A stretch of DNA of 64,000 bases from Sclerurus mexicanus (taxonomy: Eukaryota > Chordata > Aves > Passeriformes > Furnariidae), in assembly GCA_013396755.1 (NCBI GenBank), contig VWZF01003210.1, positions 103,077 through 167,076 on the forward strand. Reading direction: 5' to 3'. The translations under genes and the position numbers were made by a program. Under the pieces are notes generated by a model. That model saw only the letters and a program-made list of their open reading frames with translations. It was not told where the DNA came from and searched no databases. Positions 21,614 through 34,000 of the stretch are shown piece after piece (within the stretch, counting starts at the first letter, position 1; each line of letters begins with the position of its first letter).

Positions 21614-22802
21614 GTAGGGCCTCTGCGGCACCGTGGGGTTGCTGCTCCAGCGCAGCCCGGCGCTCCCGGTGCCCCGCGGGGGGCGGGAGGTGCTGTCCCC
21701 GCGCTGTGCCAGGGGCGGAGGTGCGGGACTGGCTCTGTTTGCTGCGGTGGGCAAAGCTCCTTGGCCGGGTCCCCTGCTGGCTTGCGTGGCTGGTGGCTTG
21801 TTGAGCCTTTCGGGGTGCGGGGATGGAGCTCCGGCCTCTGGCAGTGGGGAGAGGCTTTCTAAGAAAACGAGATAACTTAGGAGAGTCCCATTTCAGCAAG
21901 GTTTTTGGGGCTCCTGGCACGATGGGTTTTGCGCAGGAGCTGTGGCGTGTCCTTTGGGAGGTCCAGCTGGGATCCAGAGCTGTGCCCTCGGTGCGTTCTG
22001 GCTGGTGGTGTTGGTTCCGCCTATTCCTAAAAATCAGGGTCTGTGCTGTGGGTGGCCAAGGATGTCGCTGTGTCCCTCTGGGCAGCAGTGGAGAAGGGAC
22101 AGAAGTTGGTGGCACTGAGCTGGTGGCAGCCTGTGGCAAAGGAGGGACCGCTGGGTCTGGAGCTGTGCCCGGAACAGCCTTGTTTTCTCCCCAAAATCTT
22201 CCAGTGGGGCAGTAAATAGGAAACAAATGAGGGAGAGGCAGTGCTGTGAAATTTGCAAGAGGGCTGTGAGCCCGACATGCCCAGAGAGATGATCCTGGGG
22301 CTGCTGGTCACTTCTGCCAGGCCACCTGCAGGTCATGCCATGGAGGTGACAAGGGACGGCTGGAGGGATGAGCCTGGAACTTTGCTTCCAGCTGGGTGGG
22401 AGAAGCGTTCTCATGTGTCTTCCATGAAATCACCCAGGGATTTTGGCTGAAAGTAACCTGAGGTCCCCAGCAAAGGTGATCCGACCTCACTCTGCTCCAT
22501 CCTGGCATTGGCCCTCTGTTCCAGAGGGTCAGCCGTGTGTTCCCCATCCCTCTGGTGATTTGGGGTGCTGCCTGGAACCAGCACCTGCTCCCCAAATAGG
22601 CAGTGCCTGGTGAGAGGGGCCGCGTCTCCTGTGGGGCAGATCCTTGTGCAAAGACCAGGGACAGCTCTAAGCACTCAGATCATTAATGGGTGTCTGCCCT
22701 GGGATGGCTTGTCTGGTGTCACTTGCTCAGGTGCTTTAATCCCCATCCATCTGCTTCCTATGTGACTTATCCCAGAGCAAAACAGAAGTGAGCAGAGCAC
22801 TG

Positions 22803-22813
22803 AGTCAGCTGAT
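22803..22813. promoter_or_regulatory. IRF8: AP-1/MAF-like site in IRF8 intron 1
   Basis: TGAGTCAGC is a half of the Maf recognition element and a full AP-1 core. It lies 360 bases upstream of the coding start. A single motif of this length is weak evidence. Confidence 0.3.
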
Positions 22814-22914
22814 TCTGTGAGCAGAGCTTTGATAAAACTGGAGGACGAATTTGTAGTAATTCAGAGGAATTGATTGATTCTTGTCATTGTGAAAGAAGCA
22901 GGGGGCGGTATTTT

Positions 22915-23012
22915 AGTCATAGAATTATAGAATAATGGAATCCCAGAACGGGTTGGGTTGGAAGGGTTCTTAAAGATCATCTCATTCCAACCACCTGCGA
23001 TGGGCAAGCATT
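22915..23012 (-). mobile_element. CR1 LINE 3'-end fragment in IRF8 intron 1
   Basis: Reverse complement of the CR1 3' terminus: the tail 'catagaattatagaataatg', then 'gggttgggttggaagggttc', 'ttaaagatcatctcattcca' and 'cgatgggca'. It ends about 160 bases before coding exon 2. Confidence 0.9.
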
Positions 23013-23171
23013 GGCATGTGGGACTTTGAGAGACGCCAGAAACTTCTTGTCCCTGCGGGCAGTGCCACTGCCAGCTGTGCACGGGGCAAACCAGCCCAAT
23101 CCCTGTGCCCCAGCTGTGGTGGGATGGTCCTGGCAGAGCTAACGGGGCTGAGACCTCTCGCCCCATCCAGG

Positions 23172-26100
23172 ATGTGTGACCGGAACGGCGGCCGGCGGCT
23201 CCGGCAGTGGCTGATCGAGCAGATCGACAGCGAGATGTACCCTGGGCTCATCTGGGAGAACGAGGAGAAAACCATGTTCCGCATCCCATGGAAGCACGCC
23301 GGGAAGCAGGACTACAACCAGGAGGTGGATGCCTCTATTTTCAAGGTAGGGGCAGATATTTGACGCCTTTTCTTGATGGATCTGGGTCTCTGTGATGTTG
23401 TTTTGTCCCCTCGATGAGCCCCACTAGCAGGACATGTCCGTGATGAGTCTGAGTTTTGCATCTCTAACGCTTGCAGGAAATGCTTCACCCTGCAGTTGGT
23501 CTCCCAGGCACTTTTAGGGGTATTTATTCCTTTCTGTCAAGTGTTGGTACCAGTTTTGGTACCAAGAAGCACACAGCACCTTGGAGAGGCTCACAGCCCC
23601 ATCCAGAGTTGCGTTTTGAGACCAAAAACCAGTTCATACATGTTCACTAGGTTTATTGTCATCATATTTGAATCCAGGTCTGGCATGAGAAGGAGCTCAA
23701 TGTGCTCCTTTTGATCTGCTCTAAACTTGTCAGGTTTTCCTGAAAAAAGGCTAGATTTATTAAAAAATAAAAAACAAAAAAAACCCCCAACCCTGAAAAG
23801 ACTTGGCAGGAGGGAAGGGAGGATTTCACTCAATGGGGGGGATTTCCAGTTTAGGGGAAAAATTGGAAAATTCCATACTGAAACAAAAAGGTTGGGTCTT
23901 CCCCAGGAATTCCCTTCACTCTACCCCCACTTCCAAATATCTGTGCTGGTGAGGGAGTTTACTTTCAGGGCAGTGACAGCTGGTTTGGGAGCACTGAGTT
24001 ATGAGGATTGCATTGAATTAATCATCTGAAAATACAGAAACTGCTAAAAAAGAAATAAATATGTGTATTTAAAAAATATCTATTTTGCAATCTCCAGTCA
24101 AGGGTAAAATATATTCTTCTACCAAAAGCACAGATTGTGTTCTGACCTTAGATAAATCGGTTTTCACTTACTAGTCAGGAGATGAAAAATGAGGTTTATT
24201 TTGATTTTTATTTGAGGTGTTACTGGGATATTAGAAACAACTGTTTCAGCAGTGATTCATCACATCCCCAGCAGCTCCTGACATGTCGGTGCAGAGATGA
24301 AGCCACATGTTATGATCCTGACCTCTGCTTTTTTAAAACCTGAGTTTTAAAAGACTTTTTGCATCCCTGGGGCAGACAGTGCTGCTCTACACCCAAATAC
24401 CCGTGCCAGGTATGCTGGCTGTGCATCTGTCTGCAGTCTAGGAGTGAAACAGCAAATACCCATGGGATGGTTGAGAAGGTGCAAGGGGCTGAGAAAGATT
24501 CAGTGTTCTCTGCAGCTCCAGCTTCTTCCTCCCTTGGGTTCAGGGAGCTTGTAGAGTTCATGTAGAGGATTATTTTCTCATTTTGTTTTGTTCTTTGCTT
24601 TAGGCCTGGGCTGTTTTCAAAGGCAAGTTCAAAGAAGGTGACAAAGCAGAGCCAGCCACGTGGAAGACGCGGCTGCGCTGTGCTTTGAACAAGAGCCCTG
24701 ACTTTGAGGAGGTGACAGACAGGTCCCAGTTGGACATCTCTGAGCCCTACAAGGTCTACAGGATCGTGCCAGAGGAGGAACAGAAATGTGAGTGATCCAG
24801 TGAAAGACTGATCCCTGTTGTGGGCCCATCTGTAACCATGACTTGTGCTGCTGACCTGTGTCTGAGCAGAGCTCCCTGGCCATACCCTGCTCTTGTGCTG
24901 TGTCTCTGCTTGTCCTGCTTTGGAGATGTCCCCTTGTCACTATGGTGGCCAGCAGGGGAGGAGAAAAAGACAGGGTTGTTTTTCTAACCCCCTAAACGGT
25001 TGCTTAGGAAATAGGGGACAACTGCAGCATCATGTAAGCTTCCATCCCCTAAGGGTGTTGTAGGGCCAAATCCTGCATCCTTCCCTGCTTGGGGGCGGTA
25101 TATGAACCTCAACCCCTTGTCCTCCCAATGCCTGCCCTGTGTGGATGGTGGGGACCTGCAGTAAATCCCTTCTGCCAGCAGTGATGGAGGTGCAGTAATT
25201 TTGCAAAGCTGCTGCGATGTCCGTGTGGCCTGGGTCACACTAAGTATATCTCTATTTGTGGTTAGGTGTGTGTTTGCTTTTTCCTTTTTTTAAGTTATGA
25301 ACCTGCAAAAAATAATTTCTTGCTGTCAGGAAATCTACCTTTAGCATCTCTGTCTCCCCCAGCCTGTTCACACAGGGGGCCGTGCTGCTTCTATGCAAAT
25401 AGCACTGCAGGTTCCCACCAGCAGTACAACTGCTCTGGGGTGGCTGGTGGAAAAAAGGAGAAGCAGCAGCCCCAGCCTCTGGGGTGCTCAAAAACCACCC
25501 CCTAAACCTCTCCTCTGCTCCAGCTCTCTGACCAGCCAGAATTTTGATTTGCCTTGCTGCTGCTCACTCTGCAGTGGGACAATGGGTTGTAAACCAATTC
25601 TTTTTTTCAGTCTCAAAAAGCAGCTCTGGAGCAGGCTGTGAGCCTCTCCAAGGTGGTGTTACATGGCTCTGCTGTGCTGTGCTGCTTGGTTTCATAGCTG
25701 TCTTGGGTTGAAAGGTTTTTAAAACACATTGTTGAGATGAGTGGGATGTGTGTGTCCTCACTGCATCCTGGCCTCTCCTTCCAGGCAAAGCAGGTGTTGC
25801 CAGTGGGAGCAGCCTGAATGATGTCACGGAGATGGACTGCAGCTCCTCTGCAATTGATGACCTCATCAAAGAGGTAAGTCCTCACTGTGGCTGCAGATCA
25901 CCTGGGGTACTCGTGGGCCTTCCAAAAACTCCATCTGCAAAGCTTTGGGGGTCAGCGGTGCTGGAGTTTGCAGCTCATCCATGTGAGCCAGCACCAGGAC
26001 ATGGCTGTTATGGTGCTCCTGCTTTTGATGTGCATCTGGGTGGGCAAGACCTTCACTGACAGATGGAGACTGTGTCACAGCTCTGTTCACTTTTTTGGCC

Positions 26101-29100
26101 ATGTCACATCCAGCTACTTCTGCTCAGTAGCTTTTGAGGGTGTTACTCAAGTGTGCAACCTGAGGAATGCCCTAACTTGATCTTTCCAATCCAAAAAAAT
26201 TCCTTGGCATCCTGTTGACATTGCCATTTGGACCCTCTCTGAGTGCTGCAAGTGCTTCTCTGGAGGGCAGCTCTGCCCAAGGCACCAAACCTGCCCTGAT
26301 CTCAGTGTCTGGTCCCCCATAGCCCTCCTGTGTGGATGAATACCTGGGGATCATCAAGAGGAGCCCCTCGCCCCCACAGGAGACCTGCAGAAACCCCTCA
26401 ATACCTGACTGGTGGGTTCAGCAGCCCAACCCTGGTAAGTAGATGACAGTGTGGGCAGTGATTGGGACTGAGATTTCTCTGGGGCTGGAAGAATCTGCCT
26501 GTGCAGTGATGTGTAATGGACAGCAGCTGTAGTTTGTCTTTCTTAGTAAGAATGTTTAAAGTGCTGTTTATGAAATCCACCTGGGAGTTTTTGCTGGCAT
26601 CTCCTGGGTGGGAGCTGGGAAGCCTGGGACAGAAAACCAGGGGGCTGGTGGGGGGAACAGGGGCCTGGGGTTTGGGAGATGTGCATGTAGGCTCAGCTTG
26701 GCTTTCTCTGCCCACAGCGTTGCCCCTGATGAACGGATACTCTGGCTATGAGCAGTATCATTCAGGTAAGGCACCTCACCTGGCCATTGGGTGCCTCTCT
26801 GGGGTTCAGCCTCTGTGTGTGGTGGCAGAAGTGGCTCTGACTCTGCTCCTCACCTTGAGGGAGGCTTTGCTCTGGGTTTAGGAGGTGCTGCACCCTCCTG
26901 ATTATCCGTGAAGTTTTGATACTGAGCAGGGCCACATCCTACCTGGTGTTCTGTGGCCCTGGCATGGGTGCTGTGCTGGGGTGTTGGGTTGCTGGCATCA
27001 GCCGTGCCTTTGGCTTGGGGAGGTCTGCCCACAGCACAGGGAGTGTGGAGCAAAAGCAGGAGGAAGGGGGTTCCATATATTTTTATGGCTGTAAGCTAAA
27101 CATAAGAAGTTCCACCTCAATATGAGAAATAACTTCGGGCCATTGAGGGTGGCAGAGCACTGGAACAACTGCCCTAGGAGGGTGTGTAGTCTCTCTCTCT
27201 GGAGACATTCCAAACTCACTAGATGTGTTCCAGATCTCCTGCTCCAGGTGACCCTGCCTTGGCACGGGGAGTTGGACTCTAGCATTGTGATTCAGTAGTA
27301 TTGGGAGCTCTCACTTGCTGGCTAGCACTGTACCAGTCTAAAATGCTGGGGGAGATGTCCCTCCACCAAGTGAGACTTGCTCCCAGGAAGCTTTGCTGCC
27401 CTCGCAAGGTTTGGGCATTGCAGTGAAGAGCAGGCATGGTTTGTCTTCTCCTGCTGAGATATCTGTGCTGTCACCTTCCAGGTTACTCCCAGATGGTGAT
27501 CAGCTTCTACTACAGTGGGAGGCTGGTGGGCCATGTCAGCACCTCGTGCCCTGAGGGCTGCAGGATCTCTCTGGGCCAGCCCTCTGGCCATGGCGAGAAG
27601 CTCTATGCCCCAGATGCCCTGGAACATGTCCGGTTCCCCTCGGCCGATGCCATCCAGAATGACCGCCAGAAGCAGATCACCAGGAAGCTCTTTGGGCACC
27701 TGGAGAGGGGTGTCCTGCTGCACAGCAACAAGCAGGGCATCTTCATCAAGAGGCTGTGCCAGGGCAGGGTCTTCTGGAGCGGGAACATGATGGTCTACAA
27801 GGACAGGCCCAGCAAACTGGAGCGGGATGAGGTGGTGAAGATATTTGACACCAACTTGTTCTTCAGAGGTTTGTAGGAGCCTTCTCTTCTTACTTCTTGG
27901 CATTAGGACCTCTGCCCTTTCCCTGGATGTTGATTTAGGCTGATTAGCCAGCGGATGTGGTGGGCAGTAGTGGGGTTGGGAAGCATTCAGGAGGGTGATG
28001 GAGGGGATGGGATGAGGGGGGTGGTCCCTGTGACTGTGGCCAGAACCTTTTCCATGAAGAAGATGAAGCAATTCTGTGATCCCAAAGCCTTGGGGCAGTA
28101 CATAAGGAATTTCTGTAGCCTGTACCCAGTGTGGGACCCCCTTGGGACCGCTGATGGGTTCTCAAGTGCTCTGGATGAGCAGGTGATGCCAGCAGATTGA
28201 GGAAGGAATAACCTGGTGTTTGAGGGTCACTTGGCAAATTCCTCCCAGTTGGAGGCTTTGCACAATGTAAGTGGCTTCTCTTGAGCCCACAGCTTCCTTT
28301 CAAGGCACAGGATGGTTGATGCCAGAGCTGTGTAACAAAGGCTGGCAGCTTCCAAGTGTTCCCTTCTCCTTGCAGAGCTGCAGCAGTACTACAACAACCA
28401 GGGCCGCTTCCCAGACAGCAGAGTCATCCTGTGCTTTGGAGAGGAGTTCCCGGATGCTGTGCCTCTGAGGTCTAAGCTCATCCTTGTCCAGGTACGGAGG
28501 CTTGGGGAAAAAGGGGTAACATGGTTCAGACAAGGTGGGAATTCTGGCAGTAGGGCTCTGTATTCAAATCCCAGAGTCACAGGGAGTTTGGGTGCCAGAG
28601 TTGGTGGGGTGGCAGGTGTGGTGTGAGTGTCAGCTTATCCACGGCTGCCTGAGAGGTGCTTGGGCTGTTGTTTGTCAGATTGCTTCATCTGGGTAGGTCT
28701 TGTTTGCAAATGAAGCTCCCAAGTGGCAAAAGCTTCTGTAAACTACTAGGAAACCTGTTTTCTCTCTCCTGTTCCTGCCTCAGCACTGGGATCTCTGCCC
28801 TTTCCTGTGGGAAATGGGGAGGTAAATCCCTAAACTGGCTGGTTTAGGCTGGTCAGCCAACAGATGTGGTGAACAATGGTGGGGTTGGGAAACCTTCAGG
28901 AGGGTGAGGGAGGGGATGGGATGAGGGGTTCAGTCCTCATGGCTCTGGCCAGAAACTTCTCCCTGGAGAAGCTGCAGCAATTCTGGGATCCCAAAGCCTT
29001 GGGACAGAGGTTTTATGGAGCCTCTTGACTTATTCCATGACTTTTCTTCTTGCGCAGGTGGAGCAGTTGTGTGTGAAGCAGATGGTGGAGGAGGCAGGGA

Positions 29101-29234
29101 AGACCTGCAGCAGCAGCCCCATGCTGCCCATAGCTGATGAGCCCCAGCATGACCAGGTGTACAGGATGTTCCAGGACATCTGCACGACGCACCAGCGGCC
29201 GCTCTTCCGAGAAAACCAACAGATTGCTGTCTGA
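23172..29234 (+). CDS. IRF8: Interferon regulatory factor 8 (ICSBP), complete
   Basis: Transcription factor of myeloid, dendritic and B cells that binds ISRE sites, and composite sites with PU.1 or BATF. Coding exons are 23172-23345, 24604-24787, 25785-25873, 26323-26434, 26718-26765, 27482-27868, 28376-28491 and 29058-29234. All have AG/GT borders and correct phase, giving 428 residues (human 426) and the human nine-exon plan with non-coding exon 1. The start MCDRNGGRRLRQWLIEQIDS is the family start, right after the acceptor. The DNA-binding domain (about 1-113) has the five spaced tryptophans W13, W28, W40, W60 and W78. Thr80 and Lys108, which are altered in human IRF8 deficiency, are intact. 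The IRF-association domain spans about 203-385, with FSQM-like YSQMVISFYYSGRLVG and KLFGHLERGVLLHS. The C-terminus is ENQQIAV. The linker at about 120-200 is most diverged. No defect is seen. Confidence 0.98.
27045..27290 (+). mobile_element. CR1 LINE fragment in IRF8 intron 6
   Basis: Forward CR1-type 3' region: 'taagaagttccacctcaata', 'ggcagagcactggaacaact', 'ggagacattccaaactcact', then 'ggtgaccctgccttggcacg' and 'gttggactctagca'. It lies about 190 bases before exon 7 and belongs to a different CR1 subfamily from the ones near COX4I1. Confidence 0.8.
27909..28107 (+). repeat. IRF8 intronic duplicate, copy A (intron 7)
   Basis: About 200 bases shared with 28792-29010. It runs from 'ctctgccctttcc' through 'gatgtggtgggcagtagtgg', 'aggagggtgatggaggggat' and 'gatcccaaagccttggg'. 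The copies are roughly 80% alike by eye, in the same orientation, and lie on either side of exon 8. Confidence 0.8.
28792..29010 (+). repeat. IRF8 intronic duplicate, copy B (intron 8)
   Basis: Partner of copy A about 885 bases upstream. It has an insertion near its start ('gggaaatggggaggtaaatc' region) and ends about 47 bases before exon 9. It lacks CR1 hallmarks, so it is either a local duplication or two copies of an unrecognised repeat. Confidence 0.8.
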
Positions 29235-29794
29235 GCCTCCTCCTCTGCAGTCAGAGCGTGGTGGTTTGAGTTTATCTAGACCCAAATTGGTCCCATGAGT
29301 GTCTGAAATCCCTTTTTGGAAAAGTTGGGTTTGTTGGGTTTTGTTCTTTGCTGTTTCCAGTCTAGAGTCTGTATAGATCTGGTAGTAAAAATTACCACAA
29401 GCAAGTAGCTTGGATGCTCAGTGTCCATCTTGAAAACAAATTATGTTAAAAATGACTTTTGTAGTGCCAGGACTTTTGTAGTCCTCACCCGCTCATGGCT
29501 GGGTGAGGAGGGAGCATCCAAGCTGTGCAGGAAGGTCAGTGCTAGCTTTGTTTGTGTTGCCTTTGTTAATGGCCAGTCAAGCAGAACCAAATATCAACAG
29601 CTATAATGACCTGCCCCCATGATCTGCAACTCAGCCCTTGCTGGGAGTAGCCGTTTGGTAGAAGGTGACTCTTGGAAAATCTTTAAAATGCTCAAATTTA
29701 GGAAATTCTTTCCAGAAATCGGTTTTCTTCCCCCAAACAGTCCTGCTGATGGAAGACAAGGTGTGCCTTCCAAGGATAACTTTTGAAATTCCTC

Positions 29795-29830
29795 TTTATT
29801 TTTGCTATGAGGTTTATTTTTGCTATGAGG
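29795..29830 (+). repeat. IRF8: 18-base tandem duplication in IRF8 3' UTR
   Basis: The unit 'tttatttttgctatgagg' is present twice with no mismatch and is followed by a partial third copy (tttat). The perfect identity suggests a recent event. The unit is AU-rich and lies in the mature mRNA. Confidence 0.9.
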
Positions 29831-30238
29831 TTTATCTTTCATACCAAAGCGTATTGAAATTTGGAAACGGATGCAGAGATTCTATATGTAAATGTTGAAT
29901 ATAAGAACTTGGGAATCTTAATTTTTCCTAACCAGAGACAGAGTTTATATAAATAGATATAAATCTTAAATTTTAAAGATCGCAGCGTAGTGTGAGTAGT
30001 TTGGCTTCACCCTCCCAAACACACGTGTTGGGCTCTCTGAAGTGTGACCAGGCAGCGTCATCCATGTGTAAATCCTTGTTAACGTGCTCTGTGTGTGCCC
30101 CCAGCACTGGGGACCTGCTGGGCCATGGGACTGGTGCCTTACAAACCAGACCCGCACATGGGTGCGTGCCACCAAGCTGCCTATTTATTTTATGCCTGAG
30201 GTTCATTAATTGTTTTGTAATTTTTTTATCTTCCTGCA

Positions 30239-30244
30239 ATTAAA
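30239..30244 (+). terminator. IRF8: IRF8 polyadenylation signal
   Basis: ATTAAA followed by 'gtgctatattttgtatttct', about 1.0 kb after the stop codon. The 3' UTR (29235 to about 30265) is AT-rich and includes ATTTA-containing stretches ('ctatttattttatg' at about 30180), which may affect stability. Confidence 0.75.
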
Positions 30245-30264
30245 GTGCTATATTTTGTATTTCT

Positions 30265-30794
30265 CTTGCAAAGTGGTTTCTGGGTGCAATGAGTGGGGTC
30301 TCAAAGCTGGTGGGGAGAGTCTGGTAGCTCTGACTTGCTCCTAGTTTGGTCTTACTGGTGGTGGGGTCTGTGTTAAGCCTCTCTCAGCTCCCTCCTGCTC
30401 CATAATTTCCTGGATTCATCTCCAGGCAGGAAAGAGATGAGTGAAAAAGCTGTAATGCAATAGAGGGAAGGAAAGAATATCACTTGTAGATCCTTCATTC
30501 CAGGGAGGATGAAGATACGTCCCTGTTCATCTGCCACAGCACTAACCTGGGTGTTCTTAGCTCTGTGCCTGGGCTGTGATGCTCCAGGGTCATGGGATGG
30601 GGGCAGTTATTATTTATGGTTCTGCTCAAAGGCTTCCTCTTTTCCTTCTCTCATGGGAGATGGGAGCATTTTCCCCCTGTCATCTTGTGGCCAGCAAAGT
30701 ACTTTGCAGCTGCTTGCTCATTCCCTGTTACCCCTTCGGGAGGGGAAGACTGGAAAGAAAAGGTAAACCTGGTGCCTTGAGATAAGAACGGTTT
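30265..30794. other. IRF8 downstream flank
   Basis: No exon, repeat or strong motif recognised. Confidence 0.4.
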
Positions 30795-31015
30795 AATAAT
30801 TTTAGGAAGGAATTCTTCCCTGGGAGGGTGGTGAGGCCCTGGCACAGGTTGCCCAGAGAAGCTGTGACTGCCCCATCCCTGGAAGTGTCCAAGGCCAGGT
30901 TGGACAGGACTTGGAGCAACCTGGGCTGGTGGAAGGTGTCCCTACCCGTGGCAGGGGGTGGAATGAGATGAGCTTTAAGGTTCCTTCCAACCCAAACCAC
31001 TCTGTGATTCTAGTT
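30795..31015 (+). mobile_element. CR1 LINE 3'-end fragment
   Basis: Forward copy with the full 3' text: 'gaaggaattcttccctggga', 'ggcacaggttgcccagagaa', 'ccatccctggaagtgtccaa', 'ggtggaaggtgtccctaccc', ending 'aacccaaaccactctgtgat'. It is among the best preserved copies here. Confidence 0.93.
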
Positions 31016-34000
31016 AAAAAATAAGAAAAAAATAGATACCGATACTTGTAATAGAAAGGAAAGAGGAATAAAAGCCAAGAGAAACAATTGCTCATCCCTA
31101 CTAAGAAGAAAATTACCTCAGTGGAAAGCAGGACACTTCCCCATCCAGATTCCTCAGGGGTCTGGTCTAGTGGGAGTGTGGGTGGTGTTTGGGAACCACC
31201 AAGAGTGGAAAGGGAACATCTGCCTTGGTCAAATGAGATCAGTGTTGCAGCAGGGGCAGCTGAGCATCTGCACCCTCACCTGCATTGACTTCAAGCCCAT
31301 GTTTGGGGCAGCACCTCAAGAGGCTCTGGAAGGATGAGAATCATATTTGCACTTTTCCCTTGCCTCTGAAGGACAAAGGTGAGCTCCAGCTCTTTCCCTA
31401 CAGCAAACTGTGCTGTGTGGTCTGGGGGCAGCCCTGCCAAGGGGTGCAGGCAGGGAGGAACTGGTCTTCATGGGGTGATCCTGGTACCCAAGGTACCAGG
31501 GATGCAGGCACTTGTGGAGGGAATGCTTTAGGAGATGCTGAGGAGGTGGATACGAAACTGGCCTCTAATTTGGTATCACAGCAGATCAGCCCTTTTCTGC
31601 TGTTCTGCCTTTGTCTGTGAATGACAGAACCCTTCCCAAGCAAGAGTGTGTGGTCAGGGCACAGTCAAGTTGTGAGGACCCTGACCTGGGGTGAGTTAAC
31701 CACAACTCATGTCCGGCAGGAGACCCTTCAGTCTTCAGCCATTTTGGGGTGAGCAACTCAGCCTTCCCAGTGAAGCCTCCCTAAAAAATCAGGAGATCAG
31801 CTTGTGTGGGACTTGAAGCCATCCCTCCAGGGTGAGCAGTTACAGCCTCTGTCCCAAAGGGCTGTAGGGGCACAGCAGACAACACACAAATTACAGCACC
31901 CAAAAAGTGTCCTGAGATGGGAGAACCAGCTTGAATTTGTGATCAGACATTAGCAATAAGGGAGTTCCTGCAGTCATGTTGGTGGGATGCTCATGGTCCT
32001 GCCTGTGTGCTGGTGCACATTCCTTGCAGTCATTATGGAACCTGGATTTGATGCCTGTGACCACAGATGGCTGAAGACCAAGATTTCTGAGGATGCACCA
32101 GGATCTTAAATGTGATGGAGCCCCCACCCCCTGTAAGTACCTAATGGGATGCTTGGTCACTGAGGTGGGGATGGCACCTTGTGGGTGCACCATCAGCACT
32201 CATCCCAGCCTTTCTCTGCTCCTCCTGAGGACTATCATGGTGTCCCCTGTGGGGTTTAATCCTGATCTAGCCCTTGATGGAGCATGAGAAAGACTCACCT
32301 CCCTGCGGCTGAGGTGCCTGGCAGGGGGAGGTGGGAGCAGGGCACTCACTGCGGTCTGTGCTGGAACAACACGTGCCCACTTGTGAAACACATGATGAGC
32401 TGGAGGCTGGGACACCATAAACACCACTCGTGGTTTCCCCAGATGTGCTGGGCCAAGTCCTTCCTCAGAAACCACCATCTTGTGCTCTCTTGGAGCCACC
32501 TGCTTCATGTTCAGGGCTCTTTCAATTTCCACCCCAAGACCGCGGAAGAGCCGTGGGGAGCGGAGGTACCTTTTGTTGCACTGGTTATTTTTAGTGTTGT
32601 CATCGTGTCTCAGAGCCCAGAGCTTGGTTTGGGACCTTAAACCGGTGGCATGGCTCCCATCCCAAACAGCTTCCAAGAAGAGATACCTGGTGGGTGGGGA
32701 AGGGGAAGGACTGGGAAAGAAACAGTGGACAGCATTGTGTGGCAGCGGTGGGATGCAAGAAGGATAACGTGGTGGGCACACAGCTGTGGGCAGGGGTCCC
32801 TTTTTGCTCAGTGCTCAGGTAGGACTTGCAGTAGTGTTTGGCTTGGGCTTAATGCCTGGTCCAAGTTGGATTTCCCCATCCTGAAATCCATCATGAGGGA
32901 AGCCTCTGACGCTGATGCTCCAGCAGACCGGAGGAGCTTTCAAGGTAGCAGCAGTCCTTGCACAAGAGGGTCCTCTGGCCCAGACTCACGGTGGTCTTTG
33001 TAAAATTCCAGAAGGAATTTCTGCACATCTCTCACTTTCCCTGCAAGCCCCTTGGCCAGGGCACTACCATCCCCTTCACCCCATCTGGGAAGCTGCTGGA
33101 GTCTGGAAAGGCACCAACCCAGAGGCAGCATCTGCATCCCAGACGCCCATCCCTGCCCTGTGCCCGGTCCGGGCAGCTCCAGTGAGCTGCTGGTGCAGCT
33201 GTGCCCTGTCTTAGTGGTTTTGGGCGACCGATGACTCAAATACTTTCGTTGGTTTCTGTTCATTTGGGTTCTTCTCTGTCACCTCCCTGAAGTGAAACCT
33301 CAGTGCCTGGCGTCGGCTCTTCTGCATCAATGGCTTGCCCACTGGCAAGTCCCAAGAGTGGCCCAAGTCTTTGGCTGAGGGTCCCATTCCACAGCCCTGG
33401 GAATGATGTAACCCCTCTATCCAGCATCTGTGGCACAGGCTGCATGCCCTCCACTGAATGATCCTCATCAGTGTAACAGGATAGGAAGGTACTTTCTGAG
33501 AGATGCCCAAGCTAAACTCCTGCTTTCAGGAGCAGAAAGTTTCGGGTGGGAAGGAGAGTGGAGCTTGAATTCCATGAAGGAAGACTGACCTTGACTTGCA
33601 GGAGTTAAGCATGTCTGGGAAGGAGCAACATGCATATTCAGTCCTCCCATCAGCCAGCAGAGAAGGGTTGATCAGGGCAGACAATGTGGGAAGACCCTTC
33701 TCATAATCTTCCAACATAAAGACATCTGCTCCACTGTAAATAGTTTGATTTTTGGGTGCTGCAAAGGCTGTTATAAATGCTGTAGCCAGCCCTGATGTTT
33801 TGCTCACTGACTCAGGGAAGTTATTTGGGTTCAAAGCCAACCTTACTCCTGAGATTTGTCATGACTGGGAGGCGCTTGTGCCATTGGGAAGCAATTTCCT
33901 TGGGAGAAAATGAGCCTGAATATATCCTGCTACATTATCAGTCTCGTTTAGAACACGCTTCCGTGGTTTTCCAGGACATGCCCCTCAGCAAATGCCAAAA

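Noticed and set aside
21136..22226. Open frames of over 200 codons across the IRF8 promoter and exon 1
   Set aside because: GC-rich promoter DNA is poor in stop codons. The frames cross the TATA box and the non-coding exon and match no known protein.
33225..33260. Possible BATF-IRF composite site (TGACTCA near CTTTC)
   Set aside because: Spacing and orientation do not fit the two described composite layouts (TTTCnnnnTGASTCA or GAAATGASTCA).
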